Positions 43,890-55,147 of a stretch of DNA of 64,000 bases are shown one piece after another. The stretch's first letter is position 1, and each line of letters starts with the position of its first letter. The position numbers and the translations under genes are program-made. Under the pieces are notes generated by a model. That model searched no databases. It saw nothing but the letters and a program-made list of their open reading frames with translations, and had not been told where the DNA came from. The stretch is from Streptomyces sp. H27-H5 (lineage in GTDB: Bacteria; Actinomycetota; Actinomycetes; Streptomycetales; Streptomycetaceae): the NCBI RefSeq assembly GCF_026627505.1, contig NZ_JAPNLK010000037.1, positions 17,453 to 81,452 of the forward strand, read 5' to 3'.

Positions 43890-45305
43890 TCAGGGCCGGG
43901 TCATCCGCAGGACGTCCAGCGCCTCGTCCAACTGGGCGAGGGTCAGCGCGCCGCGTTCGACGTAGCCCTCCTCCAGGACGACCTCCCTGATCGTCTTCCG
44001 TTCCGCCAGCGACCGCTTCGCCACCTTGGCCGCCTCCTCGTAGCCGATGTAGCGGTTCAGGGGGGTCACCACCGAGGGCGAGGATTCGGCGTACTCCCTG
44101 GCCCGCTCGGAGTTGGCGCTGATCCCGTCCACCGTCCGGTCGGCGAGCAGCCGGCTCGCGTTGCCGAGCAGGCGGATCGATTCGAGCAGGTTCCGGGCCA
44201 TCATCGGGAGCATCACATTGAGCTCGAAGTTGCCGGCGGCGCCCCCGACGGCGACCGCGGTGTCGTTGCCCATCACCTGTGCGGCGACCATGAGGACGGC
44301 CTCCGGGATCACCGGATTGACCTTTCCGGGCATGATCGAGGACCCCGGTTGCAGATCCGGGAGATTGATTTCGGCCAATCCCGTGCGCGGTCCGGAGGCC
44401 ATCCAACGCAGATCGTTGGAGATCTTGGTGAGCGAGACCGCGATCGTGCGGAGCATTCCGGAGGTCTCCACCAGCGCGTCCCGGGCGCCCTGGGCCTCGA
44501 AATGGTCCCGCGCCTCGGTCAACGGCAGTCCGGTGGCCTCGGCCACCTCCGCGATCACGGCGGCGGAGAACCCGGGCGGCGTGTTGATGCCGGTGCCCAC
44601 GGCCGTTCCGCCCAGGGGGAGTTCGGCCAGTCGTGGCAGCGCCGCGCGCAACCGCTCGACGCCGTAGCGGATCTGGACGGCGTATCCGCCGAACTCCTGG
44701 CCGAGCGTGACCGGGGTGGCGTCCATCAGGTGGGTGCGGCCGGCCTTGACCACCGCGACGAACTCGGCGGACTTGCGCTCCATCGCGTCGGCGAGGTGCT
44801 CCAGCGCCGGGATCAGCTCGCCGATGACGGCGGCGGTCGCGGCGATGTGGATGGAGGACGGGAACACGTCGTTGGAGCTCTGCGAGGCGTTGACGTGGTC
44901 GTTCGGGTGGACCGGGCGGCCGAGACGTTCACCGGCCAGCGTGGCGATCACCTCGTTGGCGTTCATGTTCGACGAGGTGCCGGAGCCGGTCTGGAACACG
45001 TCCACCGGGAAGTGCTCGTCCCAACGACCCTCCGCGACCTCCTCGGCGGCGGACCGGACGGCCTCGGCCACATCCGCGTCCAGGACGCCGAGCCGGGCGT
45101 TCACCACGGCGGCCGCGGCCTTGATCCGGGCCAGTGCGGCGATGTGGGCGTGCTCCAGGCGCTGCCCCGAGATCGGGAAGTTCTCCACCGCGCGCTGTGT
45201 CTGGGCCCGCCACTTCGCGTGGGCGGGGACCCGTACCTCACCCATGGAGTCGTGCTCGATCCGGAACGCGCCGGGTGTTCCTGCGGCCTGCTGATCCTCG
45301 GTCAT
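43890..45305 (-). CDS. fumC: class II fumarate hydratase
   Basis: A 471-residue iron-independent enzyme that interconverts fumarate and malate in the citric acid cycle. Signatures are SGTSSNMNANEVI, NDHVNASQSSND, AGRTHLMDATP and the fumarate lyase motif GSSIMPGKVNP. ATG 45305 is preferred because GGAGG is 8 bp upstream; ATG 45311 is only 2 bp from it. A class I fumarase is encoded 5 kb away, so the window carries both types. Confidence 0.95.
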   Translation of the reverse strand: MTEDQQAAGTPGAFRIEHDSMGEVRVPAHAKWRAQTQRAVENFPISGQRLEHAHIAALARIKAAAAVVNARLGVLDADVAEAVRSAAEEVAEGRWDEHFPVDVFQTGSGTSSNMNANEVIATLAGERLGRPVHPNDHVNASQSSNDVFPSSIHIAATAAVIGELIPALEHLADAMERKSAEFVAVVKAGRTHLMDATPVTLGQEFGGYAVQIRYGVERLRAALPRLAELPLGGTAVGTGINTPPGFSAAVIAEVAEATGLPLTEARDHFEAQGARDALVETSGMLRTIAVSLTKISNDLRWMASGPRTGLAEINLPDLQPGSSIMPGKVNPVIPEAVLMVAAQVMGNDTAVAVGGAAGNFELNVMLPMMARNLLESIRLLGNASRLLADRTVDGISANSERAREYAESSPSVVTPLNRYIGYEEAAKVAKRSLAERKTIREVVLEEGYVERGALTLAQLDEALDVLRMTRP

Positions 45306-45412
45306 TTCCATGGCCTCCTCAAAAAGTTGAGCAATTGTCTTGTTCGAACTGTTCCCAAGTCATCTACCGGCCAGTAAATACCGGGGGTAACACCGATCTC
45401 GGGGAGGCGTTC

Positions 45413-46936
45413 ATGGCACGTGCGCGTACCAGACCCATGCTCAGATCTACCGTCGTCGCCGTCACGGCGATCGCGGCCGCCCTCGGCGGCGTCGGCGCCG
45501 TCACTCCCATGGCCCAGGCGGCGCCCGTCGCCGCCGTCACCCCTCTCTCGCCGGAACTGGAGGCGATCCGGGCCGCCGAGGCGACCAAGATCTACGGTGA
45601 CTCTGTCATCCGCCCGCTCGCGGAGCGCAAGACCGGCCTGATCTCGCTCGGCGACAGCGAGATCTCGGGCGAGGGCGTCGGCGCCTACGACCCCGCGACC
45701 AACACCCCGAACAACCAGTGCCACCGCTCGCCGGACTCCGCGATCCACCGCACCGGCATCCCCGCCGACCTGACCTTCAACGTCGCCTGTTCCGGCGGCT
45801 ACACGGGCAACATCAGGATCGGCGGCAGCAAGCAGTACGCCGACGAACTCGTGCAGAGCGACAACCTCGCCATCAAGGCCCGCAACACCAAGATCAAGAT
45901 GGTGCTGCTGGTCGCCGGCGCCAACGACGACCTCCAGTTCGGCCCCGTCATGACCGACTGCGTCACCCGCTGGGTGCTCGCTCAGGGCACCTGCGAACCC
46001 AAGTACGGCCCCGGCTGGCAGGCGCGCGTCGACGGCCTGAAGCCCAAGGTGGAGGCCACCGTCGCCGACCTCAAGACGGTCATGCGCGACGCGGGCTACG
46101 CCGACACCGACTACAAGCTCGTCATGATGGGCTACCCCAGCCCGATCGGCCCCGACTTCAACGACAACCCGAACTTCCCCGGCAAGCTCCCCGGCGGCTG
46201 CGCCGGCTACGACTCCGACGCCACCTGGGGCCGCAATCAAGCGGTACCCGCCTTCGAGAAGGGCATGCGGGCCGCCGCCCTCGCCTCCGGCGCCACCTAC
46301 CTGGACAACTCCCGGCTCTTCCACGGCCACGAGGTGTGCATGGAGGACGCCTGGGCCCGCGGCCTCTACCTCGACCTCGGGGACCACTTCCCGTGGGACG
46401 AGAACACCGCCCGGCAGTCCTTCCACCCCAACTACCGGGGCCACGGCGCCTTCGCCTCCTGCCTGACCCAGCTCTACACCTCGGGCCTGCGCGAGGCCTC
46501 CTGCGCCGACCCCGCGAGCACCGGCGCCCCGGTCCTCCAGGCCGGAGCCTGGGACGACCTGTACAAGCCGCTCAGGAACGAGGCCACCGGCAACTGCCTG
46601 GACTCCAACGGCGGCGCGAGCGCCAACAACACCAAGGTGGTGGCCTGGGACTGCCACGGCGGCCGCAACCAGGGCTGGTGGTACGACACCGCCCGCAAGG
46701 CCCTCCACGTCGAGCTGACCCAGGACCGCTGCGTCGACGCCCCGGGCGGCGCCTACGGCAACGGCACCGGCCTGATCCTGTGGAACTGCCACGGCGGCGC
46801 CAACCAGCAGTTCGTCCGCGACGGCGCCACCCTGCGCCCCGCGGCGGCGCCCGGCATGTGCCTGACCGTGGCCGCCGCCCACGAGCAACTGCGCCTGCAG
46901 CCCTGCAACGGTTCCGCCAACCAGCGCTTCGCGTAA
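45413..46936 (+). CDS. secreted SGNH-type hydrolase with a ricin-B lectin domain
   Basis: A 507-residue exported enzyme; signal peptide to about residue 37 (MAQAAPVAA). Residues 70-360 are an SGNH/GDSL esterase: block I LISLGDSEISGEG (Ser82), the glycine block, LLVAGANDD and the HPNYRGH catalytic block. Residues about 380-507 are a beta-trefoil lectin with three QxW-type repeats (NQGWWY, NQQFV, NQRFA). Lectin binding to a glycan or glycolipid surface should target the lipase. ATG 45413 follows GGGGAGG. Confidence 0.88.
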   Translation: MARARTRPMLRSTVVAVTAIAAALGGVGAVTPMAQAAPVAAVTPLSPELEAIRAAEATKIYGDSVIRPLAERKTGLISLGDSEISGEGVGAYDPATNTPNNQCHRSPDSAIHRTGIPADLTFNVACSGGYTGNIRIGGSKQYADELVQSDNLAIKARNTKIKMVLLVAGANDDLQFGPVMTDCVTRWVLAQGTCEPKYGPGWQARVDGLKPKVEATVADLKTVMRDAGYADTDYKLVMMGYPSPIGPDFNDNPNFPGKLPGGCAGYDSDATWGRNQAVPAFEKGMRAAALASGATYLDNSRLFHGHEVCMEDAWARGLYLDLGDHFPWDENTARQSFHPNYRGHGAFASCLTQLYTSGLREASCADPASTGAPVLQAGAWDDLYKPLRNEATGNCLDSNGGASANNTKVVAWDCHGGRNQGWWYDTARKALHVELTQDRCVDAPGGAYGNGTGLILWNCHGGANQQFVRDGATLRPAAAPGMCLTVAAAHEQLRLQPCNGSANQRFA

Positions 46937-46968
46937 CCGCCCCGCACCACCCACCCCGTCCACCCCCC

Positions 46969-46998
46969 ACACCCGGCCGGCGCACCCCGGCCGGGTGT
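46969..46998. terminator. bidirectional terminator
   Basis: A 12-bp stem (46969-46980 with 46987-46998), between the lipase gene and the convergent phosphodiesterase gene. Confidence 0.85.
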
Positions 46999-47765
46999 CA
47001 CATGTCCCGCAGCAGCTTGCGCACGTCCCGCGGCCGGTTGGTGATCAGCGTGTCCACGCCGAGCCGCACGCACAGCTCCACGTCCTCCGGCTCGTCCACG
47101 GTCCACACCCGCACCGACAGCCCCTTGGCCTTCAACCGCCCCACCAGCCCAGGGGACCGGCGGACGAGCTCGATGCCCGGGCCCGCGTGCGTGGCGTACG
47201 GCGGCCGCACCGGCCGCAGCCGGCGCTCCATCAGGTACACGGAGGGCAGCCCCGGAGCCAGCCGGTGCAGCCGGGTCAGAGCGGTGCGGGAGAAGCTCAT
47301 CACCTCGACGCGGCCCGCGGACCCGTCGGCCAGCCCGTACTCCCGGAGCATCCGCACCAGCTCGACCTCCAGCCGGCCGCCCGCGCGCGACGGGTGCTTC
47401 GTCTCGACGGCGAGCCCGACCGGCCGCGGCGCGGCCAGGGCCTCCCGGAGCAGGTCCTCGAAGAGCAGCACCCGGGCGCCGGCGTGCCCGGCCCCCTTCC
47501 ACGCCCCGAAGTCGAGCGCCACCAACTCCTCGTACGTCATCGCGGAGACCGCCCCGCGCCCGTCGGAGGTCCGCTCCACGCGCCGGTCGTGCACACAGAC
47601 CAGCCGGTGGTCGGCGGTGAGCCGGACGTCGCACTCCAGCGCGTCCGCGCCGTCCTCCACGGCCTGCCGGTAGGCGGCCAGGGTGTGCTCGGGGTGCTCG
47701 TGGGAGGCCCCGCGGTGGGCGATCACGCGGATGGCGCGGGGCGGAAGCGGAGGCGTCGCGGTCAT
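46998..47765 (-). CDS. glycerophosphodiester phosphodiesterase
   Basis: A 255-residue cytoplasmic enzyme of the UgpQ/GDPD type that hydrolyses glycerophosphodiesters to glycerol 3-phosphate and an alcohol. Motifs: AHRGASHEHPEHTLAAY (metal ligands), ECDVRLTADHRLVCVHD, ETKHPS and VWTVDEPED near the C-terminus. Lipid turnover is the likely job; the secreted lipase next door may supply substrate (inference). Confidence 0.92.
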   Translation of the reverse strand: MTATPPLPPRAIRVIAHRGASHEHPEHTLAAYRQAVEDGADALECDVRLTADHRLVCVHDRRVERTSDGRGAVSAMTYEELVALDFGAWKGAGHAGARVLLFEDLLREALAAPRPVGLAVETKHPSRAGGRLEVELVRMLREYGLADGSAGRVEVMSFSRTALTRLHRLAPGLPSVYLMERRLRPVRPPYATHAGPGIELVRRSPGLVGRLKAKGLSVRVWTVDEPEDVELCVRLGVDTLITNRPRDVRKLLRDM

Positions 47766-47969
47766 GCGGAGATCCTTGCGAACCGGGGTGAACGGAGCGG
47801 TGCGTCCCTGTCACCCCGACGTTAACCGGACGCGCCGGCTCGGGGCTCGTCGGCGGCAGCGGCGGGGGAGTGACGTCGAAGCGCCCCCGCACGACCGCGG
47901 CGAAGCGGGCCGGGTCCGCGCACGTGCTCCCCACCCCGCCCGGAAGCCCGAAACGGAAATCCCTTGCGC

Positions 47970-47993
47970 AATGGTCAAGAAGTGTTGGCCATT
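47970..47993. promoter_or_regulatory. operator of the ArsR-like gene
   Basis: AATGGTCAA-GAAGTG-TTGGCCATT, 8 of 9 arm positions match, immediately upstream of the ATG at 47999. The start may be leaderless or very close to the promoter. Confidence 0.65.
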
Positions 47994-47998
47994 GAGGC

Positions 47999-48538
47999 AT
48001 GCCCACCGACGATCTCCCCGAGACCTTCCGCGTCACCACCGACGAGCAGCTGCGCGCCGTCTCCAATCTCACGCGTCACCGGATCATGGCCGTGCTCCGC
48101 TTCGAGCCCGCGACGATCACCCAGATCGCCGCGCGAGTGGGCCTCGCGAAAGGGAGTTCCAGCTACCACGTACGGCTGCTCGAACGGGCCGGCTTGGTGA
48201 AGGTCGTGCGCACGCGGAAGGTCCGGGGGGTCACCGAGCGGTACTACGCCATGGCGGCACGCTCGATCGAGCTGCCGGATCCGGGCGAGGGGGGCCCGGA
48301 CCTGCTGATGCGGCACGCGGTCGCGGACCTGGAGGCGTCGCCGGCGGACGGCGAGCGGCACGTGCGGATGGCGCATCTGCGGCTCACCGACGAGCAGTTC
48401 GCGGAGCTGGGGGCGCGGTTGCGGGCACTGGCGGACGAGTACCGGGAGCTGTCCGATCCATCGCTGCCGGACACGTCACTCGTCTTCGCACTGTTCCACC
48501 CGACCTCGCACGAGCAGACCGACGGGGAGTCCGAGTGA
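47999..48538 (+). CDS. ArsR-type helix-turn-helix regulator
   Basis: A 179-residue winged-helix regulator: RIMAVLRFEPATITQIAARV and GSSSYHVRLLERAGLVKVVR. It belongs to the HTH_20/ArsR group that lies beside MFS exporters and represses them. Its stop overlaps the exporter GTG (GTGA). An inverted repeat 6 bp before its start is the probable operator. No metal-binding Cys are present, so the inducer is more likely a drug than a metal. Confidence 0.88.
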   Translation: MPTDDLPETFRVTTDEQLRAVSNLTRHRIMAVLRFEPATITQIAARVGLAKGSSSYHVRLLERAGLVKVVRTRKVRGVTERYYAMAARSIELPDPGEGGPDLLMRHAVADLEASPADGERHVRMAHLRLTDEQFAELGARLRALADEYRELSDPSLPDTSLVFALFHPTSHEQTDGESE

Positions 48539-49858
48539 CCTTGGAAGCAGGAAAGTTGCCGGCCGGGTTCGGACGGCTGTGGACCGCACGGACGGTGTCC
48601 TCGCTCGGTGACGGGGTGACACATGCCGCGCTGCCGCTGCTCGCGTTGACGTTGACGCGGGACCCGATGGCGCTCGCCGTCGTCACGGCCGCCGGAACGC
48701 TGCCGTGGCTGCTCTTCGGGGTGCTGGGCGGCGCTCTGGTGGACCGCTGGGACCGCCGGCGCACCATGTGGGTCACGGACGCCGCGCGTGCGGCGCTGCT
48801 CGCGATACCGGCGGGAGCGGCCGCGCTCGACCTGCTGAGCATCCCGCTGCTCGCGGCCGTCGCCTTCCTCCTCGGCCTCGGCGGGCTCTTCTTCGACACG
48901 GCCGCCACGGCCTATCTGCCGGATCTGCTCGGCCGCGACCCCGCGCTCCTGGAGCGCGCCAACTCCCGCCTGCGCGGCGCCCAGACCGCCGCGTCCGGCT
49001 TCGCGGGGCCGCCCGCGGGCAGTGCGCTGCTCGCGCTCGGGCGGGCGGTTCCACTGCTCGCCGACGCGGTGTCGTTCGCGCTCTCCGCGCTGCTCGTACG
49101 GTCGCTGCCCGCCGCACCCCGGCCCGTACCGCAGGCCCGTGAATCGCTGCTGCGGCAGGCGCGGGCCGGCGCCTCGTACGTGTTCCGGGACCGGCTGCTG
49201 CTCGGGCTCGCGCTGCGTCCGGCGGTCGGGAACATCGCCTTCCTCGCGGTGGAGACCGTACTCGCCCTCTTCGCGCACGATCGTCTCGGCAACGACACCT
49301 TCGGCTTCGGCCTGCTCCTCACGGCGGAGGCCACCGGCGGTCTGCTCGGCGCGGGCATCGCCTCCTTCCTCGGCCGACGACTCGGCACCGGCACCGGGCT
49401 GACCTGCACGGCCGCGGTCGAGGGGCTCGCCATCCTGGGCCTTGCCGCCGCCCCGAACCCGTACGTCGCCGGGCTCGCGCTCGCCGTCTGCGGAGCGGGC
49501 ATGGGCGCCACGATGGTGCTCGCCCCCTCCCTGCGACAGACGATCGTCCCCGCCCACCTGATGGGCCGGGTGGCCTCCACCTCCCGCATGCTCTCCATGT
49601 GCGCCGCCCCGTTCGGCGCCTTCCTCGGCGGCTGGCTGGCCACCACCTACGACGTGCGCACCCCGCTCTACGCCGCCGCCGGCCTGCTCCTCGCCATGAC
49701 CGCCGTCACCGCGACCATGACCGGCAACCGCCGGGTCGAGGCGGCGCTGCGTGCGGCCGCCCCGGCCGATGCCCCCGATCTCCCCGCATCCCAGGCGCCC
49801 GCCCAGGCGACAGCACTAGGCCCCGGGGCTCCACGACCACTCGCACCCGGACACGCGC

Positions 49859-49892
49859 GAGGGCCCCTCCGCCGATCGGCGGAGGGGCCCTC
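49859..49892. terminator. perfect palindromic terminator inside an open reading frame
   Basis: A 34-bp perfect palindrome centred at 49875/49876, arms GAGGGCCCCTCCGCCGA. It lies between the MFS exporter and the fumarase stop. Confidence 0.9.
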
Positions 49893-49960
49893 GTGGTGCG
49901 TCACGAACCGGTGCGCGTCAGGAGCCGGTGCGCGTCGGCCGGCCTGTCAGGAGCGGCGCG

Positions 49961-51637
<1,677 letters not shown>

Positions 51638-51774
51638 TCCTCACTCGGCAGACGGCGCTGGCGACCAATTGGCAGCGCGGCTTACCAGCGTAGGACCTCC
51701 GTCCCGGGACGTGCTTGTGAGGTAAGGCTCACTGGACGGGTGACGGGGAGTATCGCGATCTATCGTGTCTCGCT

Positions 51775-52455
51775 ATGCTGGTCCGCGTGGACCTGGAAAA
51801 GCACACCGCCGCCCCCGCCGCATCCGCTGCCGCCCCGGCCGCCGAGCTGCGCGCCTCCGACGCCGACCGGGACCGGATCGCGCAGATCCTCGCCGATGCC
51901 GTGGCCGAGGGCCGACTGACCGCCGAGGAGCACTCCGACCGCCTGGACACCCTCTACGCCGTCAAGACGGTCGGGGAACTGGACGTGCTCGTGAGGGACC
52001 TTCCCGCGGCCGCCGGCTCCGCCCCCGCGAGCGCCGCCCCCGCCGCCGCACCGGCGTCCGGGCCGGTCGAGACGGTCGTCGCCGTGTTCAGCAGCTCCTC
52101 CCGCCGGGGCCGTTGGCGCCCGGGCGCGCACACCCGCGCCGTGTCGGTCTTCGGGGACATCACCATCGACCTCACCGAGGCCGTCTTCGAGCAGCAGGTC
52201 ACCGAGATCAACGTCACCGCCGTGCTCGGCAACGTCGAGATCCTGGTGCCGGAGAATGTCACGCTGCGTGGCTATGGCAGCGGGGTCCTCGGCAACTTCG
52301 AGGTCCACGGCCGCAGTCGGGGGGAGACCGACCCCCAGGCCCCGGTGGTGATCGTCCGGGGCTTCGCGCTGCTGGCCAACATCGAGGCCCGGCCCAAGCT
52401 CGGCGCCCGTCTCGTCGACCTCGCGGACCGGCTCCGCAAGCGCCTGGACCGCTGA
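51775..52455 (+). CDS. DUF1707 and LiaF-like protein
   Basis: A 226-residue cytoplasmic or membrane-associated protein. Residues 26-75 are a DUF1707 SHOCT-like helical domain (ASDADRDRIAQILADAVAEG, RLTAEEHSDRLD). After an Ala/Pro linker, residues 98-226 are the beta-helical LiaF C-terminal type (VSVFGDITIDLTE, LGNVEILVPENV, GFALLANIEARP). LiaF domains respond to cell-wall antibiotic stress. No ribosome-binding site precedes ATG 51775; leaderless translation from it or from GTG 51787 is likely. Confidence 0.85.
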   Translation: MLVRVDLEKHTAAPAASAAAPAAELRASDADRDRIAQILADAVAEGRLTAEEHSDRLDTLYAVKTVGELDVLVRDLPAAAGSAPASAAPAAAPASGPVETVVAVFSSSSRRGRWRPGAHTRAVSVFGDITIDLTEAVFEQQVTEINVTAVLGNVEILVPENVTLRGYGSGVLGNFEVHGRSRGETDPQAPVVIVRGFALLANIEARPKLGARLVDLADRLRKRLDR

Positions 52456-52662
52456 CGGGGGCGCCGTTCCGGGCCGACCGCGAACGCCATGCGACCGGAC
52501 CGCGAACGGACTTCGACCGGCGTGCGCCTGGCGCGGGGGGCGCGTTTCGGTCGAACTTCACCGGAGCGGCCGACGCGCGGCACGCAGTGCATAGGGGCGC
52601 GTACAGCGGGTAGGGACAGGTGCATCGTCTCTCGCTCGCGTATACGTCGTCAGGAGTAGACC

Positions 52663-53061
52663 GTGCCGCATCCGCCGCATCAGTCCCTGCAGGTAGCCGC
52701 CGTCAAGAGTCTTCAGGCGCGTCCGACCGCCGTGCCGAGGCCGCGGATGCCGGCGAGGGAAGAGGACGGCCCCTGGCACGCGGAGGCGGTGTGCCGCAGG
52801 GACGAGGCGGGCCTGTTCTTCGCGCCCTCCAAGGAGCCCACCGCGGCCCGTCTGGCTCGCGAGGAGGCCGCCAAGCGGGTCTGCGCGCGCTGCCCCGTGA
52901 TGGTCGCCTGTCGGGAGCACGCACTGCTCCAGCCCGAGCCCTACGGGGTCTGGGGCGGACTCACCGCCGCCGAGCGGCGCGTCGTGCTGGCCCGCCGGCG
53001 CCGCCGGGCCGCCGAACTGCGCCCCGGCACCGGTACCGACACGATCGCCGCCGCGGGCTGA
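52663..53061 (+). CDS. WhiB-family iron-sulfur transcription factor
   Basis: A 132-residue Wbl protein. The four cluster Cys are Cys44, Cys74, Cys77 and Cys83 (CARC, then five residues), and the sigma-contact motif is GVWGG (96-100). It senses oxygen, nitric oxide or redox state and binds the principal sigma factor. The N-terminal 36 residues and Arg-rich C-terminus (RRRRRRAAE) are typical. GTG 52663 follows CAGGAG. Neighbours suggest the wblI-type orthologue, but this is from memory. Confidence 0.92.
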   Translation: MPHPPHQSLQVAAVKSLQARPTAVPRPRMPAREEDGPWHAEAVCRRDEAGLFFAPSKEPTAARLAREEAAKRVCARCPVMVACREHALLQPEPYGVWGGLTAAERRVVLARRRRRAAELRPGTGTDTIAAAG

Positions 53062-53108
53062 GCCCCCGGGAGCGCGAGAGCTCGTACGGGGCGAACCGGC
53101 ACGTACGC

Positions 53109-53149
53109 GAGAGGGGCGGGCCCGCCGCACACGGGACCGCCCCTCTCGC
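53109..53149. terminator. bidirectional terminator
   Basis: CGAGAGGGGCGG (53109-53120) with CCGCCCCTCTCG (53138-53149) between convergent wbl and glpX. Confidence 0.88.
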
Positions 53150-53175
53150 CGTGCGTCGCGCCGGCCCGACCGCTC

Positions 53176-54207
53176 CTACTGGGCGCGGTCGAAGTCGATT
53201 GCGCTGTACGCGCGCAGCTTCGACAGCCGGTGGGTGGAGTCGATCTGGCGGATCGTCCCCGACTTGGAGCGCATGACCAGCGAGGACGTGGTCGCGGTCT
53301 CCGAGCGGTAGTGGACGCCGCGCAGCAGCTCGCCGTCCGTGATGCCGGTGGCGACGAAGAAGACGTTGTCGCCGGACACCAGGTCGTTCGTGTGCAGGAC
53401 CCGGTCCAGGTCGTGGCCCGCGTCGATGGCCTTCTGGCGCTCCGCCTCGTCCTTGGGCCACAGCTTGCCCTGGATGGTGCCGCCGAGGCACTTGATGGCG
53501 CACGCCGAGATGATGCCCTCGGGAGTGCCGCCGATGCCGAGGAGCAGGTCCACGCCGGTGCCCTCGCGCACCGCCATGACCGAGCCCGCGACGTCGCCGT
53601 CCGAGATGAACTTGATCCGCGCGCCGGTCTCGCGGATCTCCTTGACGATGCCCTCGTGTCGGGGGCGGTCGAGGATGACCACGGTGACGTCCTCGACGGC
53701 CATCTGCTTGGCCTTGGCGACACGACGGATGTTCACCGAGGCGGGGGCGTTGATGTCGACGAAGTCGGCGGCCTCCGGGCCCGTGACCAGCTTCTCCATG
53801 TAGAAGACGGCCGACGGGTCGAACATGGTGCCGCGGTCGGCGGCGGCCAGGACGGCGATGGCGTTCGGCATGCCCTTGGCGTTCAGGGTGGTGCCGTCGA
53901 TCGGGTCGACGGCGATGTCGACCTCGGCGCCGGTGCCGTCGCCGACCCGCTCGCCGTTGAAGAGCATGGGGGCTTCGTCCTTCTCCCCCTCGCCGATGAC
54001 GACGACGCCGTTCATCGACACGGTGGAGATCAGGGTCCGCATCGCGTTGACCGCGGCGCCGTCCGCGCCGAGCTTGTCACCGCGGCCGACCCACCGGCCC
54101 GCGGCCATGGCTGCGGCCTCGGTCACCCGGACAAGCTCCAGGGCGAGGTTGCGGTCGGGGGCTTCGGGAGAGACTTCGAGCTGGGGCGGCAGGTTGTGCT
54201 CGGTCAT
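53176..54207 (-). CDS. glpX: class II fructose-1,6-bisphosphatase
   Basis: A 343-residue gluconeogenic phosphatase of the GlpX type. The metal-binding lithium-sensitive phosphatase motif is VDPIDGTTLNAKG, with GEGEKDEAPMLFNGE upstream and GVDLLLGIGGTPEG later. It hydrolyses fructose 1,6-bisphosphate to fructose 6-phosphate. ATG 54207 has GAAAGGTG upstream; the longer frame is promoter sequence. It is divergent from the DUF4245 gene, as in related genomes. Confidence 0.95.
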   Translation of the reverse strand: MTEHNLPPQLEVSPEAPDRNLALELVRVTEAAAMAAGRWVGRGDKLGADGAAVNAMRTLISTVSMNGVVVIGEGEKDEAPMLFNGERVGDGTGAEVDIAVDPIDGTTLNAKGMPNAIAVLAAADRGTMFDPSAVFYMEKLVTGPEAADFVDINAPASVNIRRVAKAKQMAVEDVTVVILDRPRHEGIVKEIRETGARIKFISDGDVAGSVMAVREGTGVDLLLGIGGTPEGIISACAIKCLGGTIQGKLWPKDEAERQKAIDAGHDLDRVLHTNDLVSGDNVFFVATGITDGELLRGVHYRSETATTSSLVMRSKSGTIRQIDSTHRLSKLRAYSAIDFDRAQ

Positions 54208-54422
54208 CGGAGCGCACCTTTCTGTACGACGACGGCCGGGATGTGAGGGTGCTGGAACTCTATCGGTACGTCGACATATTGAGCAGAGCGGGTCACGAAT
54301 GAGCGGAATATCGGTCAGCCGTTTGGCCTGAGCGGACGCCTTGCGGCGACGGGGCCGCCGGGCGGGTGGTGCGACGCCCACCCCGGGGGTGATCGCCCCG
54401 GGCGATGGGGGACCATGGAGCC

Positions 54423-54950
54423 GTGGCAGGTATGAAGGGCAAGCAGACGGTTTGGGACATGGTCCGATCGCTGGCGGTGATCGGTGTCGTCGTCGCGGGG
54501 ATATACATGTTCATCCCGCACGACGAGAACGCCGACCCGACGCGGGTGGTCGACTACCGCGTGGAGACGGCCACGGCCCGCCGCGCGGCGCCGTACCCGG
54601 TCGCCGCGCCCGCGGGGCTCCCCGAGAAGTGGCGCGCGACCTCGGTCACCTTCGACCGGATGGACGGCAACGCCTGGCACCTGGGCTTCCTGGACCCGCA
54701 GGAGCAGTACGTGGCCGTCGAGCAGAGCACCGACGCCTCGGCCAAGCGCCTCGCCAAACTGACCCGGCAGGCGAAGGCCACGGGCGAGACCCGGCAGATC
54801 GGCGACCGGTCCTGGGAGCTGTGGGACGGCGAGAAGTACGACGCCCTCGTCCGCCAGGAGCAGGGGTACGTCACCGTCGTGACGGGGACGGCCTCGTTCG
54901 ACGGGCTGGGCGCGATGGTGTCGGCGCTGGAGTTCAAGCAGGGGAGCTGA
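54423..54950 (+). CDS. DUF4245 membrane protein
   Basis: A 175-residue protein with a short cytoplasmic N-terminus, one membrane helix (LAVIGVVVAGIYMFIPH) and an outer domain with the DUF4245 pattern DPTRVVDYRVETATARRAAP, PEKWRATSVTF and WHLGFLDP. It is almost always divergent from glpX in Streptomyces; its function is unknown. Possible starts are GTG 54423 and ATG 54432. GACCAT six bases before the GTG could be a -10 box for a leaderless transcript. Confidence 0.85.
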   Translation: MAGMKGKQTVWDMVRSLAVIGVVVAGIYMFIPHDENADPTRVVDYRVETATARRAAPYPVAAPAGLPEKWRATSVTFDRMDGNAWHLGFLDPQEQYVAVEQSTDASAKRLAKLTRQAKATGETRQIGDRSWELWDGEKYDALVRQEQGYVTVVTGTASFDGLGAMVSALEFKQGS

Positions 54951-54961
54951 GCTCGGGCCGA

Positions 54962-55050
54962 TCCGGGTCGTGACCCGCGCGGTCGTGCTCGGGTCCGGGT
55001 CGTGACGTACGTGCTCGGGTCCGGTCCGGGTCGTGACGCACGCGCTCGTG
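54962..55050. repeat. direct repeats beside a palindrome
   Basis: TCCGGGTCGTGAC occurs three times (54962, about 54993 and about 55025), with GTGCTCGGGTCCGG twice. Confidence 0.8.
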
Positions 55051-55053
55051 ACG

Positions 55054-55105
55054 CACGACGAGAGGCCGCCCACCCCGGATCCGGGGTGGGCGGCCTCTCG
55101 TCGTG
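55054..55105. terminator. 52-bp perfect palindromic terminator
   Basis: A perfect palindrome centred between 55079 and 55080, between the DUF4245 gene and a convergent nitroreductase gene. Confidence 0.95.
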
Positions 55106-55147
55106 TGACGGCTCGGCGCGCGCGTGGCGCGGCGTCCGGGTCGAGAC

